Positions 6,581 through 13,501 are shown, counted from the stretch's first letter. The stretch is DNA of 13,827 bases from an uncultured Oscillospiraceae bacterium (GCA_900549055.1 URNB01000049.1:1-13827), one strand, 5' to 3'. Notes: generated by a model not told the origin, from the sequence alone. Made by a program: numbers and translations.

Positions 6581-8161
6581 ATGTGTTCTATTATGGGCTA
6601 TATAGGAAGCCGAATCCCGGAAGAGGAGTTTAAGTTAGGCTTTGACATGACCGTTTCGCGCGGTCCGGATATGTCGAGAATTGAAAAGCTTAATAACGGC
6701 TTTTTGGGATTTCACCGTCTTGCGATAATGGGGCTTACCGATAAGGGTATGCAGCCGTTTTCATACAAGAATAATAAGCTGGTGTGCAACGGTGAAATTT
6801 ACGGCTTCCGCCCCATAAGGGACGATCTTATAAAGCGCGGCTATACCTTTGAAAGCGACTCGGACTGCGAGATTTTACTGCCGCTCTATGAGCTTTACGG
6901 CGCGGATATGTTCAAAATGCTGGACGCGGAGTTTGCGCTTATAATTTATGACGGTGAAAAAGACGAGCTTATCGCCGTGCGCGACCCCATAGGTATACGT
7001 CCGCTTTATTACGGGCTTGATAAGGACGGAAAGGCGATATTCGCCTCCGAGCCTAAAAACCTTGTGGGGCTTGTCGGTAAAATTATGCCTTTCCCGCCCG
7101 GGCACTATTATAAGGACGGCAAATTTATTTGCTATAATGATATAGCGGCGGTAGATGAGGTGTGCCACGATGACCTTGAAACGGTATGCAAAAACATACA
7201 CGATAAACTGGTCGCGGGCATTGAAAAACGGCTTGACGCCGACGCGCCGCTCGGCTTTCTTTTAAGCGGCGGGCTTGATTCCTCTCTTGTGTGCGCGGTT
7301 TCGGCAAAACTTTTAAAGAAACCCATTAAGACCTTTGCAATAGGTATGAGCACCGACGCTATAGACCTTAAATACGCAAAAGAGGTTGCGGATTACATAG
7401 GCTCGGATCACCGCGAGATAATTATAACCAAAGAGGATGTTTTAAAGGCGCTGCCCGACGTTATAGCCATCTTGGGCACCTACGATATTACCACCATACG
7501 CGCAAGCATAGGTATGTACCTTATATGCAAGGCGATACACGAAACTACCGATATAAGGGTTTTGCTTACGGGTGAAATTTCCGACGAGCTTTTCGGCTAT
7601 AAATATACCGATTTTGCACCGAACGCCGAGGAATTTCAAAAAGAATCGCAAAAGCGTGTGCGCGAGCTGCATATGTATGACGTTCTGCGCGCCGACCGCT
7701 GCATTTCGGTAAACTCGCTTGAGGCGCGCGTGCCGTTCGGCGATCTTGATTTTGTAAAATACGTTATGAGCGTAGACCCCGAAATGAAGATGAACAAATA
7801 CAACAAGGGCAAATACCTTTTGCGCCACGCGTTTGAGGGCGATTACCTGCCTTACGATATACTTATGCGCGAAAAGGCGGCGTTCTCCGACGCGGTAGGT
7901 CATTCAATGGTGGACTATTTAAAGGAATACGCGGAAGCCAAATACACCGATAAAGAGTTTGAAGAAAAGTGCAAAAAATATGATTTTGCCGCGCCCTTTA
8001 CCAAGGAATCGCTTTTGTACCGCGAGATATTTGAAGAAAAATATCCCGGTCAGGCTGAAATGGTAAAGGATTTCTGGATGCCGAACAAAGAGTGGGAGGG
8101 CTGCGATGTAAACGACCCGTCCGCCCGCGTGCTTTCAAACTACGGCGACAGCGGCAAGTAA
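6581..8161 (+). CDS. asnB: Asparagine synthetase, glutamine-hydrolysing (AsnB type)
   Basis: Transfers the amide of glutamine to aspartate with ATP, making asparagine. The protein begins MCSIMG, so the nucleophile Cys2 is exposed after Met removal. The class II glutaminase domain spans about 1-190 with RGPD (27-30), NGEIYG (70-75) and SDCE (94-97). The synthetase domain follows, with the pyrophosphate loop LLSGGLDSS (227-235), LTGEISDELFGY and the SLEARVPF substrate region. The 526-residue length is normal for bacterial AsnB. The start is preceded by ATGAGGA. It sits 75 nt after the amt-P-II gene and 17 nt before dapL, so it appears to be a later gene of the glnN operon and would use glutamine made by the enzymes upstream. 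Confidence 0.94.
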   Translation: MCSIMGYIGSRIPEEEFKLGFDMTVSRGPDMSRIEKLNNGFLGFHRLAIMGLTDKGMQPFSYKNNKLVCNGEIYGFRPIRDDLIKRGYTFESDSDCEILLPLYELYGADMFKMLDAEFALIIYDGEKDELIAVRDPIGIRPLYYGLDKDGKAIFASEPKNLVGLVGKIMPFPPGHYYKDGKFICYNDIAAVDEVCHDDLETVCKNIHDKLVAGIEKRLDADAPLGFLLSGGLDSSLVCAVSAKLLKKPIKTFAIGMSTDAIDLKYAKEVADYIGSDHREIIITKEDVLKALPDVIAILGTYDITTIRASIGMYLICKAIHETTDIRVLLTGEISDELFGYKYTDFAPNAEEFQKESQKRVRELHMYDVLRADRCISVNSLEARVPFGDLDFVKYVMSVDPEMKMNKYNKGKYLLRHAFEGDYLPYDILMREKAAFSDAVGHSMVDYLKEYAEAKYTDKEFEEKCKKYDFAAPFTKESLLYREIFEEKYPGQAEMVKDFWMPNKEWEGCDVNDPSARVLSNYGDSGK

Positions 8162-8178
8162 AAAAGAAGCAATTTAAA

Positions 8179-9360
8179 ATGAAACCCAATAAAAACTATA
8201 AAAAGCTCGAAAGCTCATATTTGTTTTATGATATTGAGCAGCGTGTCAAGGCATATTCCGCAGAGCACCCCGATAAAAAGCTGCTGCGGCTGGGTGTGGG
8301 CGACGTGACCCTGCCGCTTTGCGACGCGGTTATTAAGGCTATGTATTCGGCGGTAGAGGATCAATCGAAAAAGGAGACCTTTCACGGCTACATGCCGGAA
8401 TGCGGCAGTGAGGAGCTTAAAACGGCTATCGCGGGCTATTATGCCCGCCGCGGGGTGGAGCTTTGTAATGATGAAATATTTATTTCCTCGGGTGCGGGGG
8501 ACGACCTCGGCGATATTCTCGATTTGTTCGACCGCGATAACACAGCGCTTGTTATTGAGCCGGCGTACCCCGCATATGTAGATTCAAATATTATAGCGGG
8601 GCATAAAATTGTACATATGCCGTCTGATAACTGGACGCATTTCGCACCCTTTCCCGATGATAACATAAGGGCTGATATAATATACATCTGCTCGCCTAAT
8701 AACCCTACGGGGGCGGTGTTTGAGCATGAAAAGCTCAAAGCGTGGGTGGATTACGCCAATAAAAACGGCGCGGTTTTGATTTTTGATGCCGCATACGAGG
8801 CGTTTATAGGGGATAACAACCTACCGCACAGCATATTTGAAATAGAGGGCAGCAGGGATTGCGCTATAGAAATATGCTCGCTTTCAAAAACGGCGGGATT
8901 TACAGGCGTGCGCTGCGGATATACAATTATCCCGAAAACGCTTAAAAGAAAGGGTATGTGCCTTAACGATATGTGGGTGAGAAACCGAACCACCAAAACC
9001 AACGGGGTATCCTATATTGTTCAGTGCGGCGCGGCGGCGGTATTTTCCGAAGAGGGGCAGCGGCAGGTAAAAGAAAACCTCGCTGTATACCGCGGCAACG
9101 CAAAAACACTTATGAAAGCATTTGATAATTGCGGAATATGGTACTGCGGCGGCGAGAACGCGCCTTATATATGGTTTAAATGCCCGAACGATATGACAAG
9201 CTGGGAGTGCTTTGACCTGCTTTTAAATGAAAAGCAGATAATCGGAACACCGGGCGTGGGCTTCGGAAAATGCGGCGAGGGCTATTTCCGCCTTTCCTCC
9301 TTCGGCGATACAGAAGAAACAAAGGAAGCCGCAAAACGGATAATCGACCTTTTCGGGTGA
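8179..9360 (+). CDS. dapL: LL-diaminopimelate aminotransferase
   Basis: A 393-residue fold-type I PLP aminotransferase matching DapL, which converts tetrahydrodipicolinate to LL-diaminopimelate in one step with glutamate as amino donor, for lysine and cell-wall meso-DAP. Visible are LRLGVGDVTLPL (36-47), the YMPECGSEELKTAI substrate-loop region, SPNNPTG (172-178), FDAAYEAFI (202-210) with Asp203, the Schiff-base Lys237 in SLSKTAGFTGVRCGY, and GTPGVGFGKCGEGYFRLSSF near the end. The start is taken at the ATG at 8179 (MKPNKNYKKLESSY), because the frame upstream of it overlaps asnB and does not look like the family. The ribosome site (AAGAAG) is weak, which may mean coupling to asnB 17 nt upstream. 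It is probably last in the operon, closed by the inverted repeat that follows. Confidence 0.93.
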   Translation: MKPNKNYKKLESSYLFYDIEQRVKAYSAEHPDKKLLRLGVGDVTLPLCDAVIKAMYSAVEDQSKKETFHGYMPECGSEELKTAIAGYYARRGVELCNDEIFISSGAGDDLGDILDLFDRDNTALVIEPAYPAYVDSNIIAGHKIVHMPSDNWTHFAPFPDDNIRADIIYICSPNNPTGAVFEHEKLKAWVDYANKNGAVLIFDAAYEAFIGDNNLPHSIFEIEGSRDCAIEICSLSKTAGFTGVRCGYTIIPKTLKRKGMCLNDMWVRNRTTKTNGVSYIVQCGAAAVFSEEGQRQVKENLAVYRGNAKTLMKAFDNCGIWYCGGENAPYIWFKCPNDMTSWECFDLLLNEKQIIGTPGVGFGKCGEGYFRLSSFGDTEETKEAAKRIIDLFG

Positions 9361-9366
9361 ATAACA

Positions 9367-9416
9367 AACAAATAAGCATTGATTTAATTTTCTGATTAAA
9401 TCAATGCTTATTTGTT
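9367..9416. terminator. Perfect 22-bp inverted repeat between convergent genes
   Basis: Arms at 9367-9388 and 9395-9416 are exact reverse complements, with a 6-base loop (TTTCTG). The repeat lies 7 bp after the dapL stop and ahead of the 3' end of a leftward gene, so it fits a bidirectional terminator. The arms are AT-rich (only five G/C pairs) and there is no separate T-run, which is unusual for an intrinsic terminator of this length. Confidence 0.65.
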
Positions 9417-9452
9417 ATATGACGGAATAAAATTATATTTCGGAACACAAAA

Positions 9453-9635
9453 TCATTTTATACAACCGAAAATATTATCATAGTTTATAAAGTCATACGG
9501 GTATTTACCTAATAGTTCTCCTGTACAATTGTATATATATTTTGTATTGCCTTTTGTTATTACTACCGTACTATCGGTATAGTTATGTAATGTTCCTACT
9601 TCATTAAGAATTTTTCCTTTTTTTATTATAGGCAT
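9453..9635 (-). CDS. Small hypothetical protein (60 residues)
   Basis: I do not recognise this protein. It begins MPIIKKGKILNEVGTLHNYT and appears beta-rich (TVVITKGNTKYIYN), with no signal peptide or membrane helix. An in-frame TAG 24 nt upstream (9662-9660) limits the start. Codons are AT-rich, unlike the nitrogen genes but like the next gene upstream. It lies 33 nt downstream of the 81-residue gene on the same strand with no promoter between, so the two are probably co-transcribed. It could also be a decayed remnant of a longer protein. Confidence 0.5.
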   Translation of the reverse strand: MPIIKKGKILNEVGTLHNYTDSTVVITKGNTKYIYNCTGELLGKYPYDFINYDNIFGCIK

Positions 9636-9668
9636 AAACCCTGTTTTCCTGCTCCGATGCTATAACTA

Positions 9669-9914
9669 TCATATCTTAGCAAATTCGCCGGAAAGCTCTA
9701 TACAGGAGTCAACTGTTCCCAAAAGGGCTTTCCCGAATAAACTGGCTTTCGTTTCAACAGCACCGTTATTAAATATGATGTTTACAGTCATCATCGGTGC
9801 ACCGACAACAAGTTCTGTTCCTTTATCTTTTAGAATTCCAACCTTGCCGGTAAGAGCTTTTTTAACTGAAAGTATTGCCGTTTTTTGATCGCATGAATAA
9901 CTGAATTTTGACAT
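9669..9914 (-). CDS. Small hypothetical protein (81 residues)
   Basis: I do not recognise this family. The protein starts MSKFSYSCDQKTAILSVKKA, has alternating hydrophobic strands (GILKDKGTELVVGA, MMTVNIIFNN) and ends in a helix-like DSCIELSGEFAKI. There is no signal peptide. Support for it being real is good: a GGGGGA ribosome site 6-7 nt before the ATG, and a perfect-consensus promoter just upstream. It is transcribed away from a small Cro/C1-type regulator, whose promoter overlaps its own, so that regulator is a likely controller of this gene and the 60-residue gene behind it. Confidence 0.68.
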   Translation of the reverse strand: MSKFSYSCDQKTAILSVKKALTGKVGILKDKGTELVVGAPMMTVNIIFNNGAVETKASLFGKALLGTVDSCIELSGEFAKI

Positions 9915-9950
9915 ATTAATTCCCCCGTTTTATTATTCCGCCATAAATTT

Positions 9951-9979
9951 ATTATAGCCCGAATATGGGCAATTGTCAA
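9951..9979 (-). promoter_or_regulatory. Consensus promoter of the two small leftward genes
   Basis: TTGACA (9979-9974) and TATAAT (9956-9951) with a 17-bp spacer face leftward. The start near 9944 gives about 30 nt before the ATG at 9914. The -35 hexamer overlaps the -35 of the oppositely directed regulator promoter, so the two promoters probably compete. Confidence 0.83.
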
Positions 9980-10000
9980 TTAAAAATTATCATATACAAT
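9973..10000 (+). promoter_or_regulatory. Probable promoter of the Cro/C1-type regulator
   Basis: TTGTCA (9973-9978) and TACAAT (9995-10000) are separated by 16 bp. The start near 10007 would leave a leader of only about 10 nt before the TTG at 10017. The -10 element lies inside the left arm of the 14-bp inverted repeat, which suggests autoregulation. Confidence 0.55.
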
Positions 10001-10033
10001 TAAATTGGTGATAAATTTGATTGTATATGATAA
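9987..10033. promoter_or_regulatory. 14-bp inverted repeat flanking the regulator start (putative operator)
   Basis: TTATCATATACAAT (9987-10000) and its exact reverse complement ATTGTATATGATAA (10020-10033) flank a 19-bp gap that contains the GGTGA ribosome site and the TTG start codon. The left arm covers the -10 box and the right arm covers codons 2-5. Arm centres are 33 bp apart, about three helical turns. It could be a pair of operator sites for the encoded regulator, or an mRNA hairpin presenting the ribosome site in its loop. Confidence 0.6.
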
Positions 10034-10232
10034 ATTATGGAAAACAATGAAACAAAAAGAAATCACACAATATGCTTTAATTAAAAAGTATAAAATCAGT
10101 ACCGGACAGCTTGATAGGTTGCGAAAAAACGAAAACATCAGCACCCACACATTAGATATTCTCTGTAAAATTATGAATTGCAGATTAGAAGATATAGCCG
10201 AATTTGTGAATGACGGTAAGACAAAAGAATAA
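10017..10232 (+). CDS. Small Cro/C1-type helix-turn-helix regulator
   Basis: A DNA-binding protein of 71 residues consisting of one HTH domain: YDKLWKTMKQKEITQYAL, then KYKISTGQLDRLRKNENIST (recognition-helix region), then HTLDILCKIMNCRLEDIAEF. This is the compact Cro/C1 family common in Firmicutes and in mobile elements. The start is taken as TTG at 10017 (MIVYDKLW), since members of this family usually begin so and GGTGA lies 5-6 nt upstream; in-frame TTG at 10005 and GTG at 10008 are alternatives. It is divergent from two small unknown genes with overlapping -35 boxes and probably represses itself and them. Codon use is AT-rich. No toxin gene is recognisable beside it. Confidence 0.85.
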   Translation: MIVYDKLWKTMKQKEITQYALIKKYKISTGQLDRLRKNENISTHTLDILCKIMNCRLEDIAEFVNDGKTKE

Positions 10233-10353
10233 CTTCATAAATGATAAACTATTGTTCGGAAAATCTTAATTTGTGAAGCTGAATAGACTCCCTTCGTTTG
10301 CGTTGGATAATAGAGGAAGACGGCTGTTTGTACAGAAGCTATGGCTTTGCATA
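10233..10353. other. Intergenic, no feature recognised
   Basis: About 120 bp after the regulator stop holds no ORF with a ribosome site, no clear terminator and no recognisable RNA. It leads into the heptamer repeats. Confidence 0.4.
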
Positions 10354-10395
10354 TCTAATGTCTAATGTCTAACATCTAACATCTAATATCTAATC
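10354..10395. repeat. Six tandem 7-bp repeats (TCTAAYR-like)
   Basis: Six consecutive heptamers without gaps: TCTAATG, TCTAATG, TCTAACA, TCTAACA, TCTAATA, TCTAATC. The first five letters, TCTAA, are constant and the last two vary. The last copy overlaps the stop codon (TAG, 10392-10390) of the leftward NUDIX gene. The units are identical in pairs, consistent with slippage growth. Confidence 0.9.
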
Positions 10396-10941
10396 GATTT
10401 CCCCTCTGTCCTTTAAAAGCTTCAGCTTTAAAACCGCAGCCTGTGTTTTTGCGTCGGTTATCTCGCCGGAAAGTATCATTTGTACCGCTTTTTCAAGCGG
10501 TATTTTTTCTACGCTTAAAAATTCATCGTCGTCGGGGTGCTGCTCGCCGTAGCTTAGCCCCGTTGCGGCAAACATCCAAATAACTTCTCCGCAATAGCCG
10601 GGGGAAGGGTAAAGCTTACCCAGCGGTATAAAGCTTTCCGCTTCGGCTCCCGTTTCCTCCTTTAGCTCACGCTTGCCGCAGGCAAGTGGGTCTTCGTCTG
10701 CGCTGTCGCGCTTTCCTGCAGGAATTTCTGTCACGATTTCCATATAAGGATAGCGGAACTGCTTTACGAAAAGCACCTCGTCGCTGTCGGTCAGCGCCGC
10801 AACGCAAACGCCGCCGTTATGCTCAATAACCTCGCGGGTGGAGGTCTTGCCGTTCGGCAGCAGAGCCGTATCGCGGCGGAGCTTTATAATTTTGCCGTTA
10901 TAAATGTATTCGCTTGTAAGCTGTTTTTCTTCAAGATTCAT
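10390..10941 (-). CDS. NUDIX hydrolase, ADP-ribose pyrophosphatase type
   Basis: Predicted to cleave ADP-ribose or similar nucleoside diphosphate derivatives to AMP and a sugar phosphate. The 183 residues begin MNLEEKQLTSEYIYNGKIIK, typical of this subfamily, and carry VLFVKQFRYPY followed by the Nudix box from IPAGK through KRELKEETGA. The loop between the box's first Gly and the RE pair is one residue longer than the standard GX5EX7RE spacing. Downstream, LYPSPGYCGEVIWMF matches the ADP-ribose subgroup. The ATG at 10941 is preferred over the in-frame TTG at 10950, because the AAAGAGG site then has a 9-nt spacing. Its stop lies inside the heptamer repeats. It is divergent from the M14 peptidase with only 40 bp between starts. 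Confidence 0.9.
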   Translation of the reverse strand: MNLEEKQLTSEYIYNGKIIKLRRDTALLPNGKTSTREVIEHNGGVCVAALTDSDEVLFVKQFRYPYMEIVTEIPAGKRDSADEDPLACGKRELKEETGAEAESFIPLGKLYPSPGYCGEVIWMFAATGLSYGEQHPDDDEFLSVEKIPLEKAVQMILSGEITDAKTQAAVLKLKLLKDRGEID

Positions 10942-10981
10942 TAAAATCAACCTCTTTTAATATAATTTACGGGAGAGTGGT

Positions 10982-11887
10982 ATGATGAACAGGCTTATAA
11001 AACCCGTTGTTTACGATTATTCCGCGCGGCGAAGGGCGATAGACAACCTTTGCGCCGAATATGAGCTTATAAAACGCACGACTGTCGGGCGCAGCTGCGG
11101 TGGGAGGGATATTACCGCGCTTAAGATCGGCTCGGCTGCGGAATACAGCCTTATTGCCGCCGCGTTCCACGGCAGCGAGCATATAACCTCTGCAGTGCTG
11201 CTTATGTTTATCGAAGAATTGGCAGACGCCGTTAAAAACGGCGGTTACATAGCAGGCTTAAACGCTGCGCGCGCATTGAACGGCAGGGGAGTTATTTTCG
11301 TTCCCTGCGTAAATCCCGACGGTTGTGAAATAAGTATAAGCGGCATAAATGCCTGCGGAGAGCTCGGAGACACCGTAAGGCGGCTTTGCCTCGGCGACTT
11401 TAAGCACTGGAACGCAAATTTGCGCGGGGTGGATATCAACCATAATTTCGATGCCGATTGGGAAAAATTAAGAAATAAGGAGATAAAAGCCGGAATATTC
11501 GGGCCGTCACCCACGCGCTTCGGTGGCTACAGACCCGAAAGCGAGCCCGAGACTCTTGCGCTGACAGAGCTTTGCCGCACCGCAAATATCAGGCAGGCGG
11601 CGGCGCTTCATTCGCAGGGCGAGGTGATATATTGGAGCTACGGTAATTCGGAACCGCCCAGAGCCAAAAAAATGGCGGAAATAATGTCTACCTCATCGGG
11701 CTATGCGCTTGATGTGCCTGTCGGCATTGCAGACGGCGGCGGCTTTAAGGATTGGTTTATAACCGAATTTCGCCGCCCGGGCTTCACAATTGAGCTTGGA
11801 ACGGGCAAAAATCCGCTGCCTGCGGCGGACGCTGAAAAGATATATATGCGCGTTCGGAAAATGCTCATGCTTTTTATTATGATGTGA
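10982..11887 (+). CDS. M14-family zinc carboxypeptidase
   Basis: A zinc metallopeptidase of the carboxypeptidase A fold; related clostridial proteins are annotated as gamma-D-glutamyl-diaminopimelate peptidases acting on wall peptides. Zinc ligands are visible as His63 and Glu66 (FHGSEH) and His210 (AALHSQGE), with catalytic Glu271 (FTIELGTGKNP). NPDG (111-114) and RGVDINHNF (148-156) mark the substrate site, the latter with His where many members have Arg (NRNF). There is no signal peptide, LysM or SH3 wall-binding domain in the 301 residues, so it probably acts in the cytoplasm, for instance on recycled peptides. Two ATGs (10982, 10985) are possible; GGGAGAG lies just upstream. It ends in a Met-rich hydrophobic tail (KMLMLFIMM). 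Confidence 0.88.
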   Translation: MMNRLIKPVVYDYSARRRAIDNLCAEYELIKRTTVGRSCGGRDITALKIGSAAEYSLIAAAFHGSEHITSAVLLMFIEELADAVKNGGYIAGLNAARALNGRGVIFVPCVNPDGCEISISGINACGELGDTVRRLCLGDFKHWNANLRGVDINHNFDADWEKLRNKEIKAGIFGPSPTRFGGYRPESEPETLALTELCRTANIRQAAALHSQGEVIYWSYGNSEPPRAKKMAEIMSTSSGYALDVPVGIADGGGFKDWFITEFRRPGFTIELGTGKNPLPAADAEKIYMRVRKMLMLFIMM

Positions 11888-11914
11888 AGCGGCAACGGTT
11901 TAGTACCGATAAGT

Positions 11915-11943
11915 ATTATAGTCGATGCAAGCCCCTCTGTCAA
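11915..11943 (-). promoter_or_regulatory. Consensus promoter facing into the M14 gene (antisense)
   Basis: TTGACA (11943-11938) and TATAAT (11920-11915) have a 17-bp spacer. The predicted start near 11908 reads leftward straight into the 3' end of the M14 peptidase gene on the opposite strand. No leftward gene begins nearby; the next one, the NUDIX gene, starts almost 1 kb away. It may drive an antisense RNA or be left over from the decayed element beside it. Confidence 0.65.
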
Positions 11944-12029
11944 CGGATTTTCCCGGACAATACAATACTTTGGACCGATGTCAATAAAGCAGACAGCAAA
12001 AGAATCAGACAAGGCATAAACAACGCTTC

Positions 12030-12157
12030 CTTTTGGTTAATGTGACAGAACTCAGCCGAGGATTTATGGTTGCGACTGTCGGTCATAGGTAAAATCACAT
12101 ACCCAAACAATATTCGGAGCGGGTTGATTAAAGCTTTCGGTAGTGTGACAGGACTCA
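12030..12157. repeat. Pair of imperfect 24-25-bp direct repeats
   Basis: The stretch at 12030-12054 (core TGTGACAGAACTCA) recurs at 12134-12157 (core TGTGACAGGACTCA), with CTTTYGGTTA-like bases before both. They enclose about 80 bp carrying the transposase catalytic-domain remnant. They may be duplicated element ends or a footprint of a second insertion. Confidence 0.6.
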
Positions 12158-12253
12158 TTTTTTACTTCCTCAAGCGCTTTACCCATTTGGACAAAGCGCT
12201 TAAGGATACTCCGTATTCGTTATGCATCTGAGCATATTCTGAGAAATCGATGT
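12064..12253 (-). pseudogene. Decayed IS3-family transposase fragment
   Basis: Leftward frames show two short matches to IS3-type transposases. From about 12253 to 12162 a frame reads EYAQMHNEYGVSLSALSKWV then KRLRK and a stop, like the helix-turn-helix end of OrfA. From about 12136 to 12064 a second frame reads SFNQPAPNIVWVCDFTYDR and then hits TAA, matching the start of the OrfB integrase core, whose DFTY carries the first catalytic Asp. Everything normally lying between (the OrfB N-terminus) and after (the remaining DDE residues) is missing or unreadable. A weak further trace may lie near 11960-12020. The element is dead. The OrfB match is convincing, the OrfA match less so. Confidence 0.6.
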
Positions 12254-12471
12254 TCATCCAAAACGGAACTATGCTACAGAGCAGCCGATCCCTGTAAAAA
12301 TGCTTGTGCTTTTTGGCTTACCCCGAATATTTCAAGCCTTCCTTTTCTAATATTATACCTTCTGTACATATTGCGGTGATTGTGAATTTTTGCCTTGTTG
12401 CTTGTCATTTTTCATGCCGGGGCTTTAATTGCACAGCTGCCCCGAATATAGTCGGATTTAACTGTAAATAT
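12254..12471. other. Intergenic, no gene recognised
   Basis: Between the transposase remnant and the degV terminator I see no supported gene. A rightward open frame runs through here from 12304, but it has no ribosome site or family resemblance. The CGGGGC/GCCCCG pair around 12418-12443 could form a hairpin without a T-run. Confidence 0.4.
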
Positions 12472-12506
12472 AAAAAGAGCCCATGCGGATATTACACCGC
12501 ACGGGC
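12472..12506 (-). terminator. Intrinsic terminator downstream of degV
   Basis: GCCCATGCGG (12479-12488) pairs with CCGCACGGGC (12497-12506) with one mismatch. Read leftward it is followed by TCTTTTTA (12478-12471). It lies about 100 nt past the degV stop. Confidence 0.8.
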
Positions 12507-12610
12507 AATTTATATAAAGGGGTCTTATCGGTTATTTGCAGACAGCTCCGAGCCGCCGCCGATATTCGGGATATCCCATGGCAACCCCTGCTATATACTA
12601 TGCAAAATGC

Positions 12611-13468
12611 TTAAAGAGGTGATTTTCTTATAAAGAGAACGCCGAGTGTATTCGCTCCGCAATGAGAGGAAACGGTGCAGCCCGCGCGGGTCATATACAC
12701 TTCCTTAAAGGGTGCAAGCTCCTTTACAAGCGCCACGATTTCGTCAACCAGCTTGCTGTCACAGCCCGCGTGGGTTATAAACACGCGGTCAAGCACTATA
12801 TCCGAATAATCGGTAACCTTTTCGCGGATATACTGCTTTAATACCTCATCGTATTTGCCGCGGTATTTTTTCGCAACATCCATTTTGCCGTTTTTAACCT
12901 GAATGCAGGGCTTAAGCTTTAAAAGATTTGCGCCGAACATCGCAAGAGCCGAGCAGCGCCCGCCCTTGTAAAGATATTCGAGGCTGTCAATTACAAACGA
13001 CGCGTCAACACAGGGCACAAGCGCTTTTGTTTTTTCAACTATTTCTTCGGCTGAAAGCCCGTCCTCGCGCATTTGCGCTGCGGCAACAACCAATAGCCCG
13101 CCGCCGGTGGAAAGGTTTTCGGTGTTGATAACATAAACATTTTCAAGCTCCTCGGCTGCAAGGCAGGCGTTGGCATAGGTAGAGGACATTTCCGAGCTTA
13201 TGGTAAAGTGAATTACGGTTTTACCGCTTTCGGTAAATTTCCTGAAGAAATCGAGACACTCGCCCACATTGGTAGCGGAGGTCTTCGGCAGCTCGCCGGT
13301 TTTATCATGATGAGCGTAAATATCGTCGGGGGTAATATCGACCCCGTCTATATAGATCTTGCCGCCGAGCGTTACGCCGAGCGGGCATATTTCAATACCG
13401 TATCTTTCTTTAAGCTCGGGGCTTAAATCGGTAGTGCTGTCGCTTGTAATTACTATATCGGAATTCAA
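12611..13468 (-). CDS. DegV-family fatty-acid-binding protein
   Basis: A 285-residue DegV protein; characterised members bind fatty acids and present them to the FakA kinase. Recognisable are ITSDSTTDL at the N-terminus, TSATNVGE (the TS-x-P region of the family), HFTISSEMSSTYANA, NTENLSTGGGLLV, the DSLEYLYKGGRCSA segment followed by LKLKPCIQVKNGKM, and SSHCGANTLGVLF near the end. The start is taken as TTG at 13468 (MNSDIVITSDST), because GGAGGG lies 7 nt upstream of it; the longer frame from 13483 would begin inside that ribosome site. It has its own promoter and terminator, so it is a single-gene unit. No FakA-like kinase is in the window, as is common for the many DegV copies in Clostridia. 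Confidence 0.92.
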   Translation of the reverse strand: MNSDIVITSDSTTDLSPELKERYGIEICPLGVTLGGKIYIDGVDITPDDIYAHHDKTGELPKTSATNVGECLDFFRKFTESGKTVIHFTISSEMSSTYANACLAAEELENVYVINTENLSTGGGLLVVAAAQMREDGLSAEEIVEKTKALVPCVDASFVIDSLEYLYKGGRCSALAMFGANLLKLKPCIQVKNGKMDVAKKYRGKYDEVLKQYIREKVTDYSDIVLDRVFITHAGCDSKLVDEIVALVKELAPFKEVYMTRAGCTVSSHCGANTLGVLFIRKSPL

Positions 13469-13501
13469 TGCAGAACCCTCCAAATTTTTTTATTCTTCAG
13501 T

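Noticed and set aside
8092..8178. N-terminal extension of DapL
   Set aside because: It overlaps the asnB coding end and reads as Arg-rich sequence not found in DapL; the ATG at 8179 gives the family's normal start.
10354..10395. CRISPR array
   Set aside because: Units are 7 bp and contiguous with no spacers, and there are no cas genes; it is a simple tandem repeat.
11701..12158. Leftward open frames of 103 and 72 codons
   Set aside because: They run from the transposase relic into the antisense of the M14 gene, mix frames and show no family; best read as accidental opening across decayed sequence.
12304..12633. A 109-codon rightward open frame with many cysteines
   Set aside because: No ribosome site, starts with TTG in a non-coding setting, crosses the degV terminator and the degV 3' end on the other strand, and resembles no family; its composition looks like translated spacer.
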